DNA of 20,007 nucleotides from a virus, in IMG/VR virus record IMGVR_UViG_3300025889_001241, positions 1 to 20,007 of that record; one strand, given 5' to 3'. Shown piece after piece: positions 14,141 to 19,336 of this stretch. The position numbers and the translations under genes were made by a program. Under the pieces are notes generated by a model. It was not told where the DNA came from. It saw nothing but the letters and a program-made list of their open reading frames with translations, and ran no database searches. Within the stretch, counting starts at the first letter, position 1, and every line of letters begins with the position of its first letter.

Positions 14141-14183
14141 AACTGTGACGGTCTTCGACCGGGTTCGACTCCCGGTGCAGTTC
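14141..14183 (+). other. Minimal tRNA-like fold (acceptor plus T arm, no D or anticodon arm)
   Basis: AACTGTG (14141-14147) can pair with TGCAGTT (14176-14182) in 7 bp, two of them G-U. Directly before the 3' strand is a canonical T arm: CCGGG-TTCGACT-CCCGG (14159-14175), with the TTCRANN loop. Geometry on the 3' side is that of a tRNA, but only 11 nt separate the 5' acceptor strand and the T stem. A competing CGGTC-TTC-GACCG hairpin (14149-14161) shares bases. It could be a tRNA relic, a tRNA mimic, or chance in a hairpin-rich region. Confidence 0.35.
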
Positions 14184-14196
14184 TAAACGAAGTTTA
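14184..14196 (+). repeat. TAAAC-GAA-GTTTA hairpin (intergenic copy)
   Basis: Perfect 5-bp stem with GAA loop, identical to those at 14480 and 14661. Here it does not follow a visible CDS stop but sits right after the tRNA-like fold, then TCTAAACC and the next start. Confidence 0.75.
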
Positions 14197-14215
14197 ATCT
14201 AAACCCTCACATCAT

Positions 14216-14482
14216 ATGTGTAATCAAATCCACTTCTTCAACCCGAAGGGTGAACTGATGTCCACTCAAGACTTTGCTTTCAGCAAAGATGCCACCAAGT
14301 TTGTGGCCCGCAAGCTAAGGCTTGGCAACCGCACCACTGAGTATGTCCGTGGCCGCTTGGCTGACATGAAGCTCGGTGATCACATCAATGTCGGTTTCAC
14401 CGGACTGCAAGTCCACCGCACCGTCGAACTGTCCTACGGACAGCAAGTCTACCGAGTAGTCTTCGATGACTCTTGGAAGTAA
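14216..14482 (+). CDS. Small protein of unknown function
   Basis: An 88-residue mixed alpha/beta protein: MCNQIHFFNPKGELMSTQDF, then KDATKFVARKLRLGNRTTEY and a beta-rich end (LGDHINVGFTGLQVHRTVEL; YGQQVYRVVFDDSWK). One Cys near the N-terminus, no signal peptide. No family is recognised. The ATG is preceded by CTCACATCAT, with no Shine-Dalgarno. Hairpins lie at 14272-14288, 14402-14414 (GGACT/GCA) and 14429-14443 (CTGTCC/TAC). The stop codon is inside the hairpin at 14480. Confidence 0.7.
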   Translation: MCNQIHFFNPKGELMSTQDFAFSKDATKFVARKLRLGNRTTEYVRGRLADMKLGDHINVGFTGLQVHRTVELSYGQQVYRVVFDDSWK

Positions 14483-14492
14483 ACGAAGTTTA
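14480..14492 (+). repeat. Stop-codon hairpin TAAAC-GAA-GTTTA
   Basis: The TAA stop of the 14216 gene is the first three bases of the 5' arm. Perfect 5-bp stem, GAA triloop; followed by ATTTAAATCCTTTCATAA and the next ATG. Confidence 0.8.
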
Positions 14493-14510
14493 ATTTAAAT
14501 CCTTTCATAA

Positions 14511-14663
14511 ATGAAACAGTTTCTTTTCGCCGCTTTAGCGGCAATGTTCCTCGCTTCTTGCTCTATGAGCAACCAAGCACAGCCAACCGTGTATCAAGTG
14601 AAGCACGGCAAGGTGACCAAGCTGTCCAAAGGACAAACCCCGGACTGCATCCGCAACTGGTAA
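14511..14663 (+). CDS. Small predicted lipoprotein
   Basis: A 50-residue ORF, MKQFLFAALAAMFLASCSMS, then NQAQPTVYQVKHGKVTKLSK and GQTPDCIRNW. The Lys start, hydrophobic core and LASC lipobox predict signal peptidase II cleavage before Cys17, giving a lipid-anchored peptide of about 34 residues in the host envelope. Small phage lipoproteins can act in superinfection exclusion or lysis (known for some phages; not shown here). Leader CTTTCATAA is shared with the next gene. Hairpins at 14558-14572 (TTGCTC/TAT) and 14623-14635 (TGTCC/AAA). The stop TAA begins the hairpin at 14661. Confidence 0.8.
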   Translation: MKQFLFAALAAMFLASCSMSNQAQPTVYQVKHGKVTKLSKGQTPDCIRNW

Positions 14664-14673
14664 ACGAAGTTTA
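14661..14673 (+). repeat. Stop-codon hairpin TAAAC-GAA-GTTTA
   Basis: Third identical copy. TAA stop of the lipoprotein gene is in the 5' arm. The following spacer, ATCTAAATCCTTTTCATAA, is nearly the same as the one after the 14480 copy. Confidence 0.8.
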
Positions 14674-14694
14674 ACATCTAAATCCTTTTCATAA

Positions 14695-15051
14695 ATGAAA
14701 AATCTGTTTTCAATCCTCCTCGTAATGGCTATCGCCATCAGTTCACAAGCACAAACCTTCACCACTTCCTCCTCCGGAGGCTTCGACATCGAAAGCGGAG
14801 TGCATACGAACGAGTCGATTACAATCGACGATCAAGTCTTCGAAATCTTCAACACCAAAAGCGGTTCGCAGTACATCAAGTGCATCTCGCCACGTACCGG
14901 AAACGGCTATGCCGTTTGGATCGGTGAGGCTACTGAGCATCGCTTCGAAGGTCGGACTGTTTACCAGTCCAAGAAAGGTAGCTACTGTGTCTACAAGATC
15001 TCCGCTAAAAGCGGCAATCCATACCCTGTATGGTTGAAAGAGACCGAATAA
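14695..15051 (+). CDS. Secreted protein with two internal repeats
   Basis: A 118-residue protein with a signal peptide (MKNLFSILLVMAIAISSQAQ, likely cut after SQA). The mature part has two related units: FNTKSGSQYIKCISPRTGNG then YAVWIGE, and YQSKKGSYCVYKISAKSGNP then YPVWLKE. The shared pattern is K-GS-Y-....-SGN-Y-VW. It should be exported to the periplasm or cell surface, and may bind or block an envelope component (inference). Each repeat has one Cys, so a disulphide is possible. It follows the lipoprotein gene with the same leader, suggesting a paired envelope function. Hairpins include 14814-14829, 14901-14917 and 15019-15033. Confidence 0.8.
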   Translation: MKNLFSILLVMAIAISSQAQTFTTSSSGGFDIESGVHTNESITIDDQVFEIFNTKSGSQYIKCISPRTGNGYAVWIGEATEHRFEGRTVYQSKKGSYCVYKISAKSGNPYPVWLKETE

Positions 15052-15057
15052 TTCGAA

Positions 15058-15095
15058 ACTCCCCCTTCGGGGAGTCTGCACCCTTCAGCAAGGTG
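15058..15095 (+). other. Tandem hairpins after the secreted-protein gene
   Basis: ACTCCCC-CTTC-GGGGAGT (15058-15075, 7 bp perfect) and CACC.CTT with AAGGTG (15079-15095, one bulge). No T run follows, so this is not a standard terminator; it may be an mRNA processing or stability element. The first stem resembles the terminator stem at 12522. Confidence 0.6.
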
Positions 15096-15134
15096 TACTG
15101 ACGAGATAGCTGAATGTAATTCAAAACTCACATT

Positions 15135-15632
15135 ATGTTCGACATGAACAAGTTCGATTGGGTTCACAACCAATTGCAAATGAACCACGGTTCATTCCAT
15201 AACGCCATGCTCGAGGCATGGTTCAAGGCTTCGCCTGACAACAAAGCAAGACTCGAAGAGTCGTTCCCTGAATTCTTCACCTTCGGTATGAAGAACCGAT
15301 GTCAGATGATCGAATGGCTTATCGAAGACATGAAGCTTCTTCATGTTCAACCCCACGAACACTTCGAAGGGTATGCTCTGAATTCCTCAGAAGGAATTTG
15401 GATGTCGGCTGAGTACGACGATGATCCATACTTTATGGATGGACTTCGAATCTTCGATTACTACCAGTACGGTGGTGGTGACTCGCCGTATGACGGTGGT
15501 GTGCTGATGAAGTTCAAAGAACTTCTGAGAAAGTATGGATGGTACTTGTCATGGAATGACCCCGGTACAATCGCACTATTCCCTCTCTACGAGAACACAT
15601 TAGATCACAAACTTAGTCAATGTGACTACTAA
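15135..15632 (+). CDS. Phage protein with GSF..A FPEFF N-terminal unit
   Basis: A 165-residue protein. The N-terminal third, FDWVHNQLQMNHGSFHNAML then EAWFKASPDNKARLEESFPE followed by FF, follows a pattern (GSF..A...A....N...L...FPE.F) that I recall in many small phage proteins of unknown function. The C-terminal part is rich in Tyr/Asp (SAEYDDDPYFMDGLRIFDYY) and may be a second domain. No catalytic motif and no export signal. ATG follows CAAAACTCACATT. Contains hairpins at 15079-region excluded, 15179-15196 (8 bp, 2-nt loop), 15328-15346, 15381-15398, 15424-15440 and 15509-15525. Confidence 0.75.
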   Translation: MFDMNKFDWVHNQLQMNHGSFHNAMLEAWFKASPDNKARLEESFPEFFTFGMKNRCQMIEWLIEDMKLLHVQPHEHFEGYALNSSEGIWMSAEYDDDPYFMDGLRIFDYYQYGGGDSPYDGGVLMKFKELLRKYGWYLSWNDPGTIALFPLYENTLDHKLSQCDY

Positions 15633-15650
15633 TCAAAACCCCCATTGAAA

Positions 15651-15836
15651 ATGACTAAAGCAGAATTGATCCAAGCCTTAGAAGGCTTTAACGACAACGA
15701 CCACGTTGTAGTAGAAGTACATGACACGGTGCTGAAGGAAGGTCTTTACGACCTCGACTTAGACTTCATAACCGTAAACTTCAAAGAAGATATCACTGAA
15801 ATCCGAATCTGTCCAATCGAATACGGCAATGAGTAA
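15651..15836 (+). CDS. 61-residue small acidic protein
   Basis: MTKAELIQALEGFNDNDHVV, then VEVHDTVLKEGLYDLDLDFI and TVNFKEDITEIRICPIEYGN plus E. An N-terminal helix is followed by beta strands; overall acidic. Resembles small phage proteins that start M-K-EL-LE-L-D-V (a loose pattern only). ATG at 15651 is preferred over an in-frame TTG 6 bp earlier. The leader AACCCCCATTGAAA is almost the same as that of the gene at 16066. It overlaps the next gene by 8 bp. Confidence 0.72.
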   Translation: MTKAELIQALEGFNDNDHVVVEVHDTVLKEGLYDLDLDFITVNFKEDITEIRICPIEYGNE

Positions 15837-16053
15837 AGTAAAAATGCAAACAAGGTTTGGGGTTGTCTACGTTGACGGCTCCTTCCGTTCTCGGAACGGT
15901 AAAGTCCACACCAAGACTGAGATGAAAACCTTCATCGGTCAATACAAAGGTGTGAACCGCATCCACAAACCCATGTCACTCCTGTTCTACACAGATGTGA
16001 TGAACGGCAAGACTGCGTCTTGGAAGTACGCTGAATACGATAACCTCTTTTAA
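15829..16053 (+). CDS. 74-residue basic small protein
   Basis: MSKVKMQTRFGVVYVDGSFR, then SRNGKVHTKTEMKTFIGQYK and a C-terminus with FYTDVMNGKTASWKYAEYDN. Beta-rich and basic. No family is recognised. Its start lies inside the end of the previous gene (ATGAGTAA), so it is likely coupled to it. A start at Met6 is also possible. Hairpin density is lower here than in the genes to the left. Confidence 0.65.
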   Translation: MSKVKMQTRFGVVYVDGSFRSRNGKVHTKTEMKTFIGQYKGVNRIHKPMSLLFYTDVMNGKTASWKYAEYDNLF

Positions 16054-16065
16054 ACCCCATTGAAA

Positions 16066-16296
16066 ATGAACAAGTTAGAACAGTTTCAACAAATGCTCCA
16101 GCAACACGACTGGGCATACGTTATGTCAGATGATCACAGCCGCTTCATGGCAGGTGTTGCTTCAACTGAAAAGTTGAGAGCCTTTGCAATCGAAATCGAC
16201 TGCGAAGCATCCCGCTCCATGTGGAGCGTCTATGCTTATGTACCTTCGTTCACGAAAGGTCGAGTCCCAAAAGCCTACCCCGAAGGGAAAAAATAA
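16066..16296 (+). CDS. 76-residue small protein, last gene of P2 unit
   Basis: MNKLEQFQQMLQQHDWAYVM, then SDDHSRFMAGVASTEKLRAF and AIEIDCEASRSMWSVYAYVP, ending KAYPEGKK. A helix opens the protein and a beta sheet follows. The first 25 residues (L..F..ML..HDW.Y.MSDD) look like a short family found in phages, which I cannot name. The ATG at 16066 is chosen over an in-frame TTG 6 bp upstream. Hairpins at 16162-16177 (TCAACT/GAAA) and 16213-16228 (CGCTCC/ATGT). The stop is just before promoter P3. Confidence 0.72.
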   Translation: MNKLEQFQQMLQQHDWAYVMSDDHSRFMAGVASTEKLRAFAIEIDCEASRSMWSVYAYVPSFTKGRVPKAYPEGKK

Positions 16297-16297
16297 A

Positions 16298-16346
16298 TTT
16301 GGAATTGTCGAATCAGTTCCCTTATCTTTGTAGTCCCCGATCGGCA
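16298..16346 (+). promoter_or_regulatory. Promoter P3 with CCGATCGGCA element
   Basis: TTTG (16298-16301), 21 bp, TATCTTTG (16323-16330), then CCGATCGGCA (16337-16346). The -33 TTTG begins 2 bp after the previous stop codon. Drives the unit from 16378 to about 18438. Confidence 0.85.
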
Positions 16347-16377
16347 ATCTTGTCGGTCATTCATCAAAACTCACATC

Positions 16378-16980
16378 ATGCAAGACCTCACATCAACTGC
16401 GTCACGTAAGCAGATTCGTCGCAACCTTCGAACTTGGTTCTCACGAGCCACCAAAACAGAACTCCTTCAGGGTGCCGTATGGTACACCGAGGCACAGACC
16501 TTCTCACGTCAGATGTCAGACACTTACGGTGTGTCACGAGAGGTTGCTGCCGGAGTCATCTCCGCTCTGTCCCCCAACAACAAGTGGGAGCGCAACAAGT
16601 ATGACACGATCCAAGTGCTGAAAGCAGTAAGAGACGGCAAGTCACCCGATGATGTCAAGGTTTGCACCTATGGTGCTAACAAACGCAAAGCTTTTGCTAT
16701 CGCCTTTGGCGATGCCAAGATCCTGAAGCAGTCCCCCAAGACCTACGCTTTCGCTCGAAATGTCGGTGAGTTGGACGGTAACTATGTTACCATCGACAAG
16801 TGGCACCTTCGTGCCTGTCAGACTTCGTCTCTCAAGTCCAAGCAGTGCCGTGAATCAGTCACCCCACATCAGTACAAAGTACTGTCTCAAGAAACCATCA
16901 AGGTAGCCGCCGAGTACGGTGTCCCTGCCTACGTATTTCAAGCAATCATTTGGGTTACTATTCGTAACCGTTGGAACTAA
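16378..16980 (+). CDS. HhH-glycosylase-like phage protein (DUF7178-type), function unknown
   Basis: A 200-residue helical protein. Order of features: WYTEAQTFSRQMSDTYGVSR, then VAAGVISALSPNNKWERNK, KRKAFAIAFGDAKILKQSPK followed by TYAFARN, and NYVTIDKWHLRAC, ending AYVFQAIIWVTIRNRW. The sequence (A-ALSP-W-N...KA-I..G......GPKT..F.......VTID.W..R) belongs to a family common in phages and recalls the HhH-GPD glycosylase layout, with SPKT at the hairpin and TIDKWHLRA where glycosylases have VDTHVxR. The family name is from memory. A DNA base-excision or DNA-binding role is inferred and unproven. First gene of the P3 unit; ATG follows AAAACTCACATC. Confidence 0.78.
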   Translation: MQDLTSTASRKQIRRNLRTWFSRATKTELLQGAVWYTEAQTFSRQMSDTYGVSREVAAGVISALSPNNKWERNKYDTIQVLKAVRDGKSPDDVKVCTYGANKRKAFAIAFGDAKILKQSPKTYAFARNVGELDGNYVTIDKWHLRACQTSSLKSKQCRESVTPHQYKVLSQETIKVAAEYGVPAYVFQAIIWVTIRNRWN

Positions 16981-16990
16981 ATATCACATC

Positions 16991-17227
16991 ATGAGCGCAA
17001 CTAATTTGCACCGAACCGTCATTGAATCTTGCCTTGCATACTTCAATCAATTTGAATCAGAAGGTATCTCCGCATACGAAGATAGTGGTGACATATATGT
17101 AACTATCCGAGGGTTCGATATTGTACAAATCAGCAAGGCTGAAGCAGTGTGCCGAGCAGATATGTTCTGGGAACAGGAAGCTGAGGCTCATGCGGCCAAT
17201 GTATGGGGTCCCAACCCCTCTGTCTAA
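16991..17227 (+). CDS. 78-residue small acidic protein
   Basis: MSATNLHRTVIESCLAYFNQ, then FESEGISAYEDSGDIYVTIR and GFDIVQISKAEAVCRADMFW, ending WGPNPSV. Two helices surround a short beta unit; acidic. ATG at 16991 follows ATATCACATC; an earlier reading at 16919 overlaps the previous gene and is not used. The pair of Cys residues is not arranged as a zinc site. No family is recognised. A TCAGC-AAG-GCTGA hairpin lies in the second half. Confidence 0.68.
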   Translation: MSATNLHRTVIESCLAYFNQFESEGISAYEDSGDIYVTIRGFDIVQISKAEAVCRADMFWEQEAEAHAANVWGPNPSV

Positions 17228-17260
17228 TAATGAAAGATTTCAGTAACTAAACATCACATC

Positions 17261-17593
17261 ATGAATCCAGACGAAGTAAAAATCACCAAAATCACCAAGA
17301 AAGCAACCCGTGAGATCACGCTTGGTGACTTGAGTACACTTACCATGCACTACGAAGTAAATTTCATCCCGAGCAAATCCTACGGATTCTTTGAGTACTA
17401 CGACGAGGAGTCAGGCGGGGAGGAATGCTACGCAGAGGGCGGCCTATGGTTCGACACCGAGATCGACGTAGACGATGACGGTCAGTGGGTATGCAACATG
17501 AAGTGTGTAGACTACGATGGTGTATTTGAATTGTCTGATGTAATCATCGAGTTGTGCAAGGAGATGAACTTAGACATGAGCGAGATAGAATGA
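17261..17593 (+). CDS. Acidic beta-rich protein, unknown
   Basis: A 110-residue, strongly acidic protein: MNPDEVKITKITKKATREIT, then FFEYYDEESGGEECYAEGGL then WFDTEIDVDDDGQWVCNMKC. The C-terminal helix is VIIELCKEMNLDMSEIE. Four Cys are present, but without a clear metal pattern. ATG follows AACATCACATC. The stop overlaps the next start as ATGA. Only a few hairpins (17,371 region: AATCC-TAC-GGATT). Confidence 0.7.
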   Translation: MNPDEVKITKITKKATREITLGDLSTLTMHYEVNFIPSKSYGFFEYYDEESGGEECYAEGGLWFDTEIDVDDDGQWVCNMKCVDYDGVFELSDVIIELCKEMNLDMSEIE

Positions 17594-17772
17594 TCACCAC
17601 ATACTCACTCACCGCAGACTTCCTCGCATCACTGCACTACCTCACGTCATACGACAGCCAAGAGTTTGTGCAGTATATGATAGACATCATAGACTGTGAA
17701 GACGCACCGTTCCAAGTACGGAACGAGTTCCTCAAACAAGAATTGGATCGAAGATCCGCTCATCTAAACTGA
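17590..17772 (+). CDS. 60-residue small helical protein
   Basis: MITTYSLTADFLASLHYLTS, then YDSQEFVQYMIDIIDCEDAP and FQVRNEFLKQELDRRSAHLN. A mostly helical, acidic protein. ATG at 17590 overlaps the previous stop (ATGA); a TTG reading from 17554 would run inside the previous gene and is rejected. No family is recognised. Confidence 0.65.
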   Translation: MITTYSLTADFLASLHYLTSYDSQEFVQYMIDIIDCEDAPFQVRNEFLKQELDRRSAHLN

Positions 17773-17777
17773 TCATC

Positions 17778-18152
17778 ATGTACAAAGTACGATTCCACCT
17801 TGCCAAAGGCAAGTTCTACAAGTGTTGGCAAGTAACCTCACCTAACGGTGACAAAGACTACTACGATCCCGAGACCCACAACCTGTTCATGTGGGGATGC
17901 AAGCTTCGCAATCAGCGGAAGACCGCTGAGAAAATCCACTCAGGAGAACACAAGACTGTGTGTGCTTGGGTGGAGTGCGAAACCTTCGGTGCTACAACCA
18001 AGTACCAAGGCAACGTGCCGGACGATGCAGTCAAGGTATCATACAACCCACGTAAGAAACCCTATTGGGTTGACAGTCAAGGAGTTGACGTGGATGACAT
18101 GAAGTATAACTTCATCTACTCAGTAAACACAGATCTGTTTACAGATCACTAA
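17778..18152 (+). CDS. Conserved phage protein of unknown function
   Basis: A 124-residue protein: MYKVRFHLAKGKFYKCWQVT, then DKDYYDPETHNLFMWGCKLR followed by NQRKTAEKIHSGEHKTVCAW and a C-terminal beta part. The pattern Y-VRFHLAKG-FY--WQV...YYDP......C-L.N...TA..I..G..KTVCAW is recalled from other phage proteins but its job is not known to me. Cys residues might be structural or metal-binding. ATG follows GATCATC. Hairpins at 17799-17813 and, near the stop, 18132-18147. Confidence 0.74.
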   Translation: MYKVRFHLAKGKFYKCWQVTSPNGDKDYYDPETHNLFMWGCKLRNQRKTAEKIHSGEHKTVCAWVECETFGATTKYQGNVPDDAVKVSYNPRKKPYWVDSQGVDVDDMKYNFIYSVNTDLFTDH

Positions 18153-18162
18153 ACCACATAAC

Positions 18163-18438
18163 ATGGGACGCACTAAAGACCTGCGGGATAACATCCCCTT
18201 CAGCCCCGGATCATTCGGGTCAATGGAAGAGTTCGCAGCAGCTATTGGCTGGGACTTATCAACAAAACAGCCATCACGTTCAAGCATCAGTGCAGGATGC
18301 GTGATGCAAGAGCATGACTATCAAGCACTTGTAGCTAGTGTAGTGCAGGTAGCCATGCATTTCGAAGACGATCGGCAAGCTATTGAGACTCATGTAGATG
18401 AAGTCCTGAGTCGGTACATCCGAAAGGTTGGACCTTGA
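18163..18438 (+). CDS. 91-residue small protein, last of P3 unit
   Basis: MGRTKDLRDNIPFSPGSFGS, then MEEFAAAIGWDLSTKQPSRS and helices VMQEHDYQALVASVVQVAMH plus DRQAIETHVDEVLSRYIRKV. The region EEFAAAIGWDLST could be a small helix-turn-helix, but it is too short to be sure. No family is recognised. ATG follows AACCACATAAC. No dense hairpins occur after its start. Confidence 0.68.
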   Translation: MGRTKDLRDNIPFSPGSFGSMEEFAAAIGWDLSTKQPSRSSISAGCVMQEHDYQALVASVVQVAMHFEDDRQAIETHVDEVLSRYIRKVGP

Positions 18439-18576
18439 CAAGTCAGGTGACGCTCATTTGCAGATGTCACATTCACCCACTACCTTTGCCAAGTATGCGG
18501 CGGTTGCCCACCAAGGCACACCAGAGCACCACTGTTCAAGCCGCTGCTTTGTTTAGTCCCTTCTGGGTAAAATAAA
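18439..18576 (+). other. Intergenic stretch before promoter P4
   Basis: 138 bp plus the promoter. A 30-codon ORF (18456-18558, starting ATGTCACATTCACCC) and an overlapping frame with CQVCGGC are present, but neither has the usual start leader, so I do not call a gene. No terminator with T run is visible. Confidence 0.3.
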
Positions 18577-18623
18577 TTTGGAAATACGGAAACAGTCTCT
18601 TATCTTTGCAGAGCCGATTCCGG
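18577..18623 (+). promoter_or_regulatory. Promoter P4 with variant CCGATTCCGG element
   Basis: TTTG (18577-18580), 20 bp, TATCTTTG (18601-18608), then CCGATTCCGG (18614-18623), a diverged version of the CCGATCGGC element. Drives the unit from 18661. Confidence 0.82.
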
Positions 18624-18660
18624 TAAATCATAACTCACATATCCATTCAAAAACAATCAC

Positions 18661-19170
18661 ATGGAAACTACACCACAAAACACCCAGCCGCAAGGCATTG
18701 ACCTGCAAAAAAACAACGAGCCGCAAGGCCAAGACAAACTGGTTCTCAAGTCTACCTTTGGCAACGAATCACAAGAGCCAAACCCAGTAGCACCACAGCT
18801 GAGCCTGCCCAGTGAGGGTGCAATCTCAGACCTGCTCTCACATCTCGGACAGGTATTCGGTAACACCGACCTGATCTCAGCGGCTAAGATTGAGCTGGCC
18901 TGTATTCAGGAGGAACTGCTTAAAAAGCCTCAAGAGGTAGAGTCTGAGGTGGACTACGATGGAGTCCTTGATGCCGCTAAAGAAGTGCTGGAATCTCTTG
19001 AATGGGAAGAGGATGTGACCATCAGCTACCCGACAAACATGGATGTAGATTGGGACGGCAATGACATCTCTGTCTCTTATGTAGAAGGCAGCGTCTCGCT
19101 CAGCATGAGTCGCAGTGATGCCGAAGAGGTTGCAAAGGACATTGTTCGACGACTCAAAGGAGAATACTAA
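18661..19170 (+). CDS. Acidic protein with disordered N-terminus
   Basis: A 169-residue protein. Residues 1-50 are Gln/Asn/Pro-rich and probably unstructured (METTPQNTQPQGIDLQKNNE; two QG.-.NNEPQGQ-like repeats). Residues 50-100 are helical (ISDLLSHLGQVFGNTDLISA). Residues 105-169 are acidic with beta hairpins and an end helix (DVTISYPTNMDVDWDGNDIS, then SRSDAEEVAKDIVRRLKGEY). No family is recognised. First gene of the P4 unit; ATG follows AAAAACAATCAC. Confidence 0.72.
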   Translation: METTPQNTQPQGIDLQKNNEPQGQDKLVLKSTFGNESQEPNPVAPQLSLPSEGAISDLLSHLGQVFGNTDLISAAKIELACIQEELLKKPQEVESEVDYDGVLDAAKEVLESLEWEEDVTISYPTNMDVDWDGNDISVSYVEGSVSLSMSRSDAEEVAKDIVRRLKGEY

Positions 19171-19171
19171 G

Positions 19172-19336
19172 ATGCTTAAGATTGCAGACCACTATTGCCC
19201 AGCATGCGGTGAGCGCAGGGAGGATCTCGTCAGAGATGATGAGATCATCCCCTGCCCATCCTGCGGCAAGCCAATGAAGCGAGGCTTAGCCTCACCAACT
19301 CTATCAGGTATGAACAAATACGGACAATCACGATGA
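19172..19336 (+). CDS. Small zinc-ribbon protein
   Basis: A 54-residue protein with two CPxCG knuckles: HYCPACGERREDLV near the start and IIPCPSCGKPMKRGLASPTL. The four cysteines fit a zinc ribbon (FmdB-like arrangement). Its role is unknown; small zinc ribbons in phages may modify host RNA polymerase or act as nucleic-acid adaptors (inference). The ATG at 19172 has a good Shine-Dalgarno, AAAGGAG, 9-bp spacing, unlike the genes further left. A longer reading from 19115 overlaps the previous gene and is rejected. Confidence 0.8.
   Translation: MLKIADHYCPACGERREDLVRDDEIIPCPSCGKPMKRGLASPTLSGMNKYGQSR

Larger units (their letters stand above)
12670..18147 (+). repeat. Dense array of perfect short hairpins across the plus-strand genes
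   Basis: Perfect inverted repeats, 5-8 bp with loops of 3-4 nt, recur about every 30-50 bp. Examples with stem and loop: 12764-12780 TATCAAC/TAC; 12803-12817 GCCTTC/GAA; 12851-12865 ACAGCC/GAA; 12896-12912 CAGAGAC/TCT; 12941-12957 TGTACTC/GGA; 13048-13064 AGAAGAC/TTC; 13123-13141 ATGTAGCT/GAA; 13430-13446 TAATCTC/GTA; 13659-13677 CACAGTCT/CTT; 13688-13704 CATAATC/TAC; 14272-14288 CTTTGCT/TTC; 14901-14917 AAACGGC/TAT; 15328-15346 ACATGAAG/CTT; 15424-15440 ATCCATA/CTT; 15509-15525 GAAGTTC/AAA; 16699-16713 ATCGCC/TTT; 17799-17813 CTTGCC/AAA; last clear one 18132-18147 GATCTG/TTTA. The closing pair is usually C-G. Density is highest at 12.65-15.6 kb, lower to 18.15 kb, and low elsewhere in the window. 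Confidence 0.85.

Noticed and set aside
12670-18147. CRISPR array as an explanation for the repeated hairpins
   Set aside because: Stems differ in sequence from copy to copy and lie inside open reading frames; there is no constant repeat with regular spacers.
18456-18558. Short ORFs before promoter P4, one with CQVCGGC
   Set aside because: No start leader, and two frames are equally open over a short length; evidence is too thin to call a gene.
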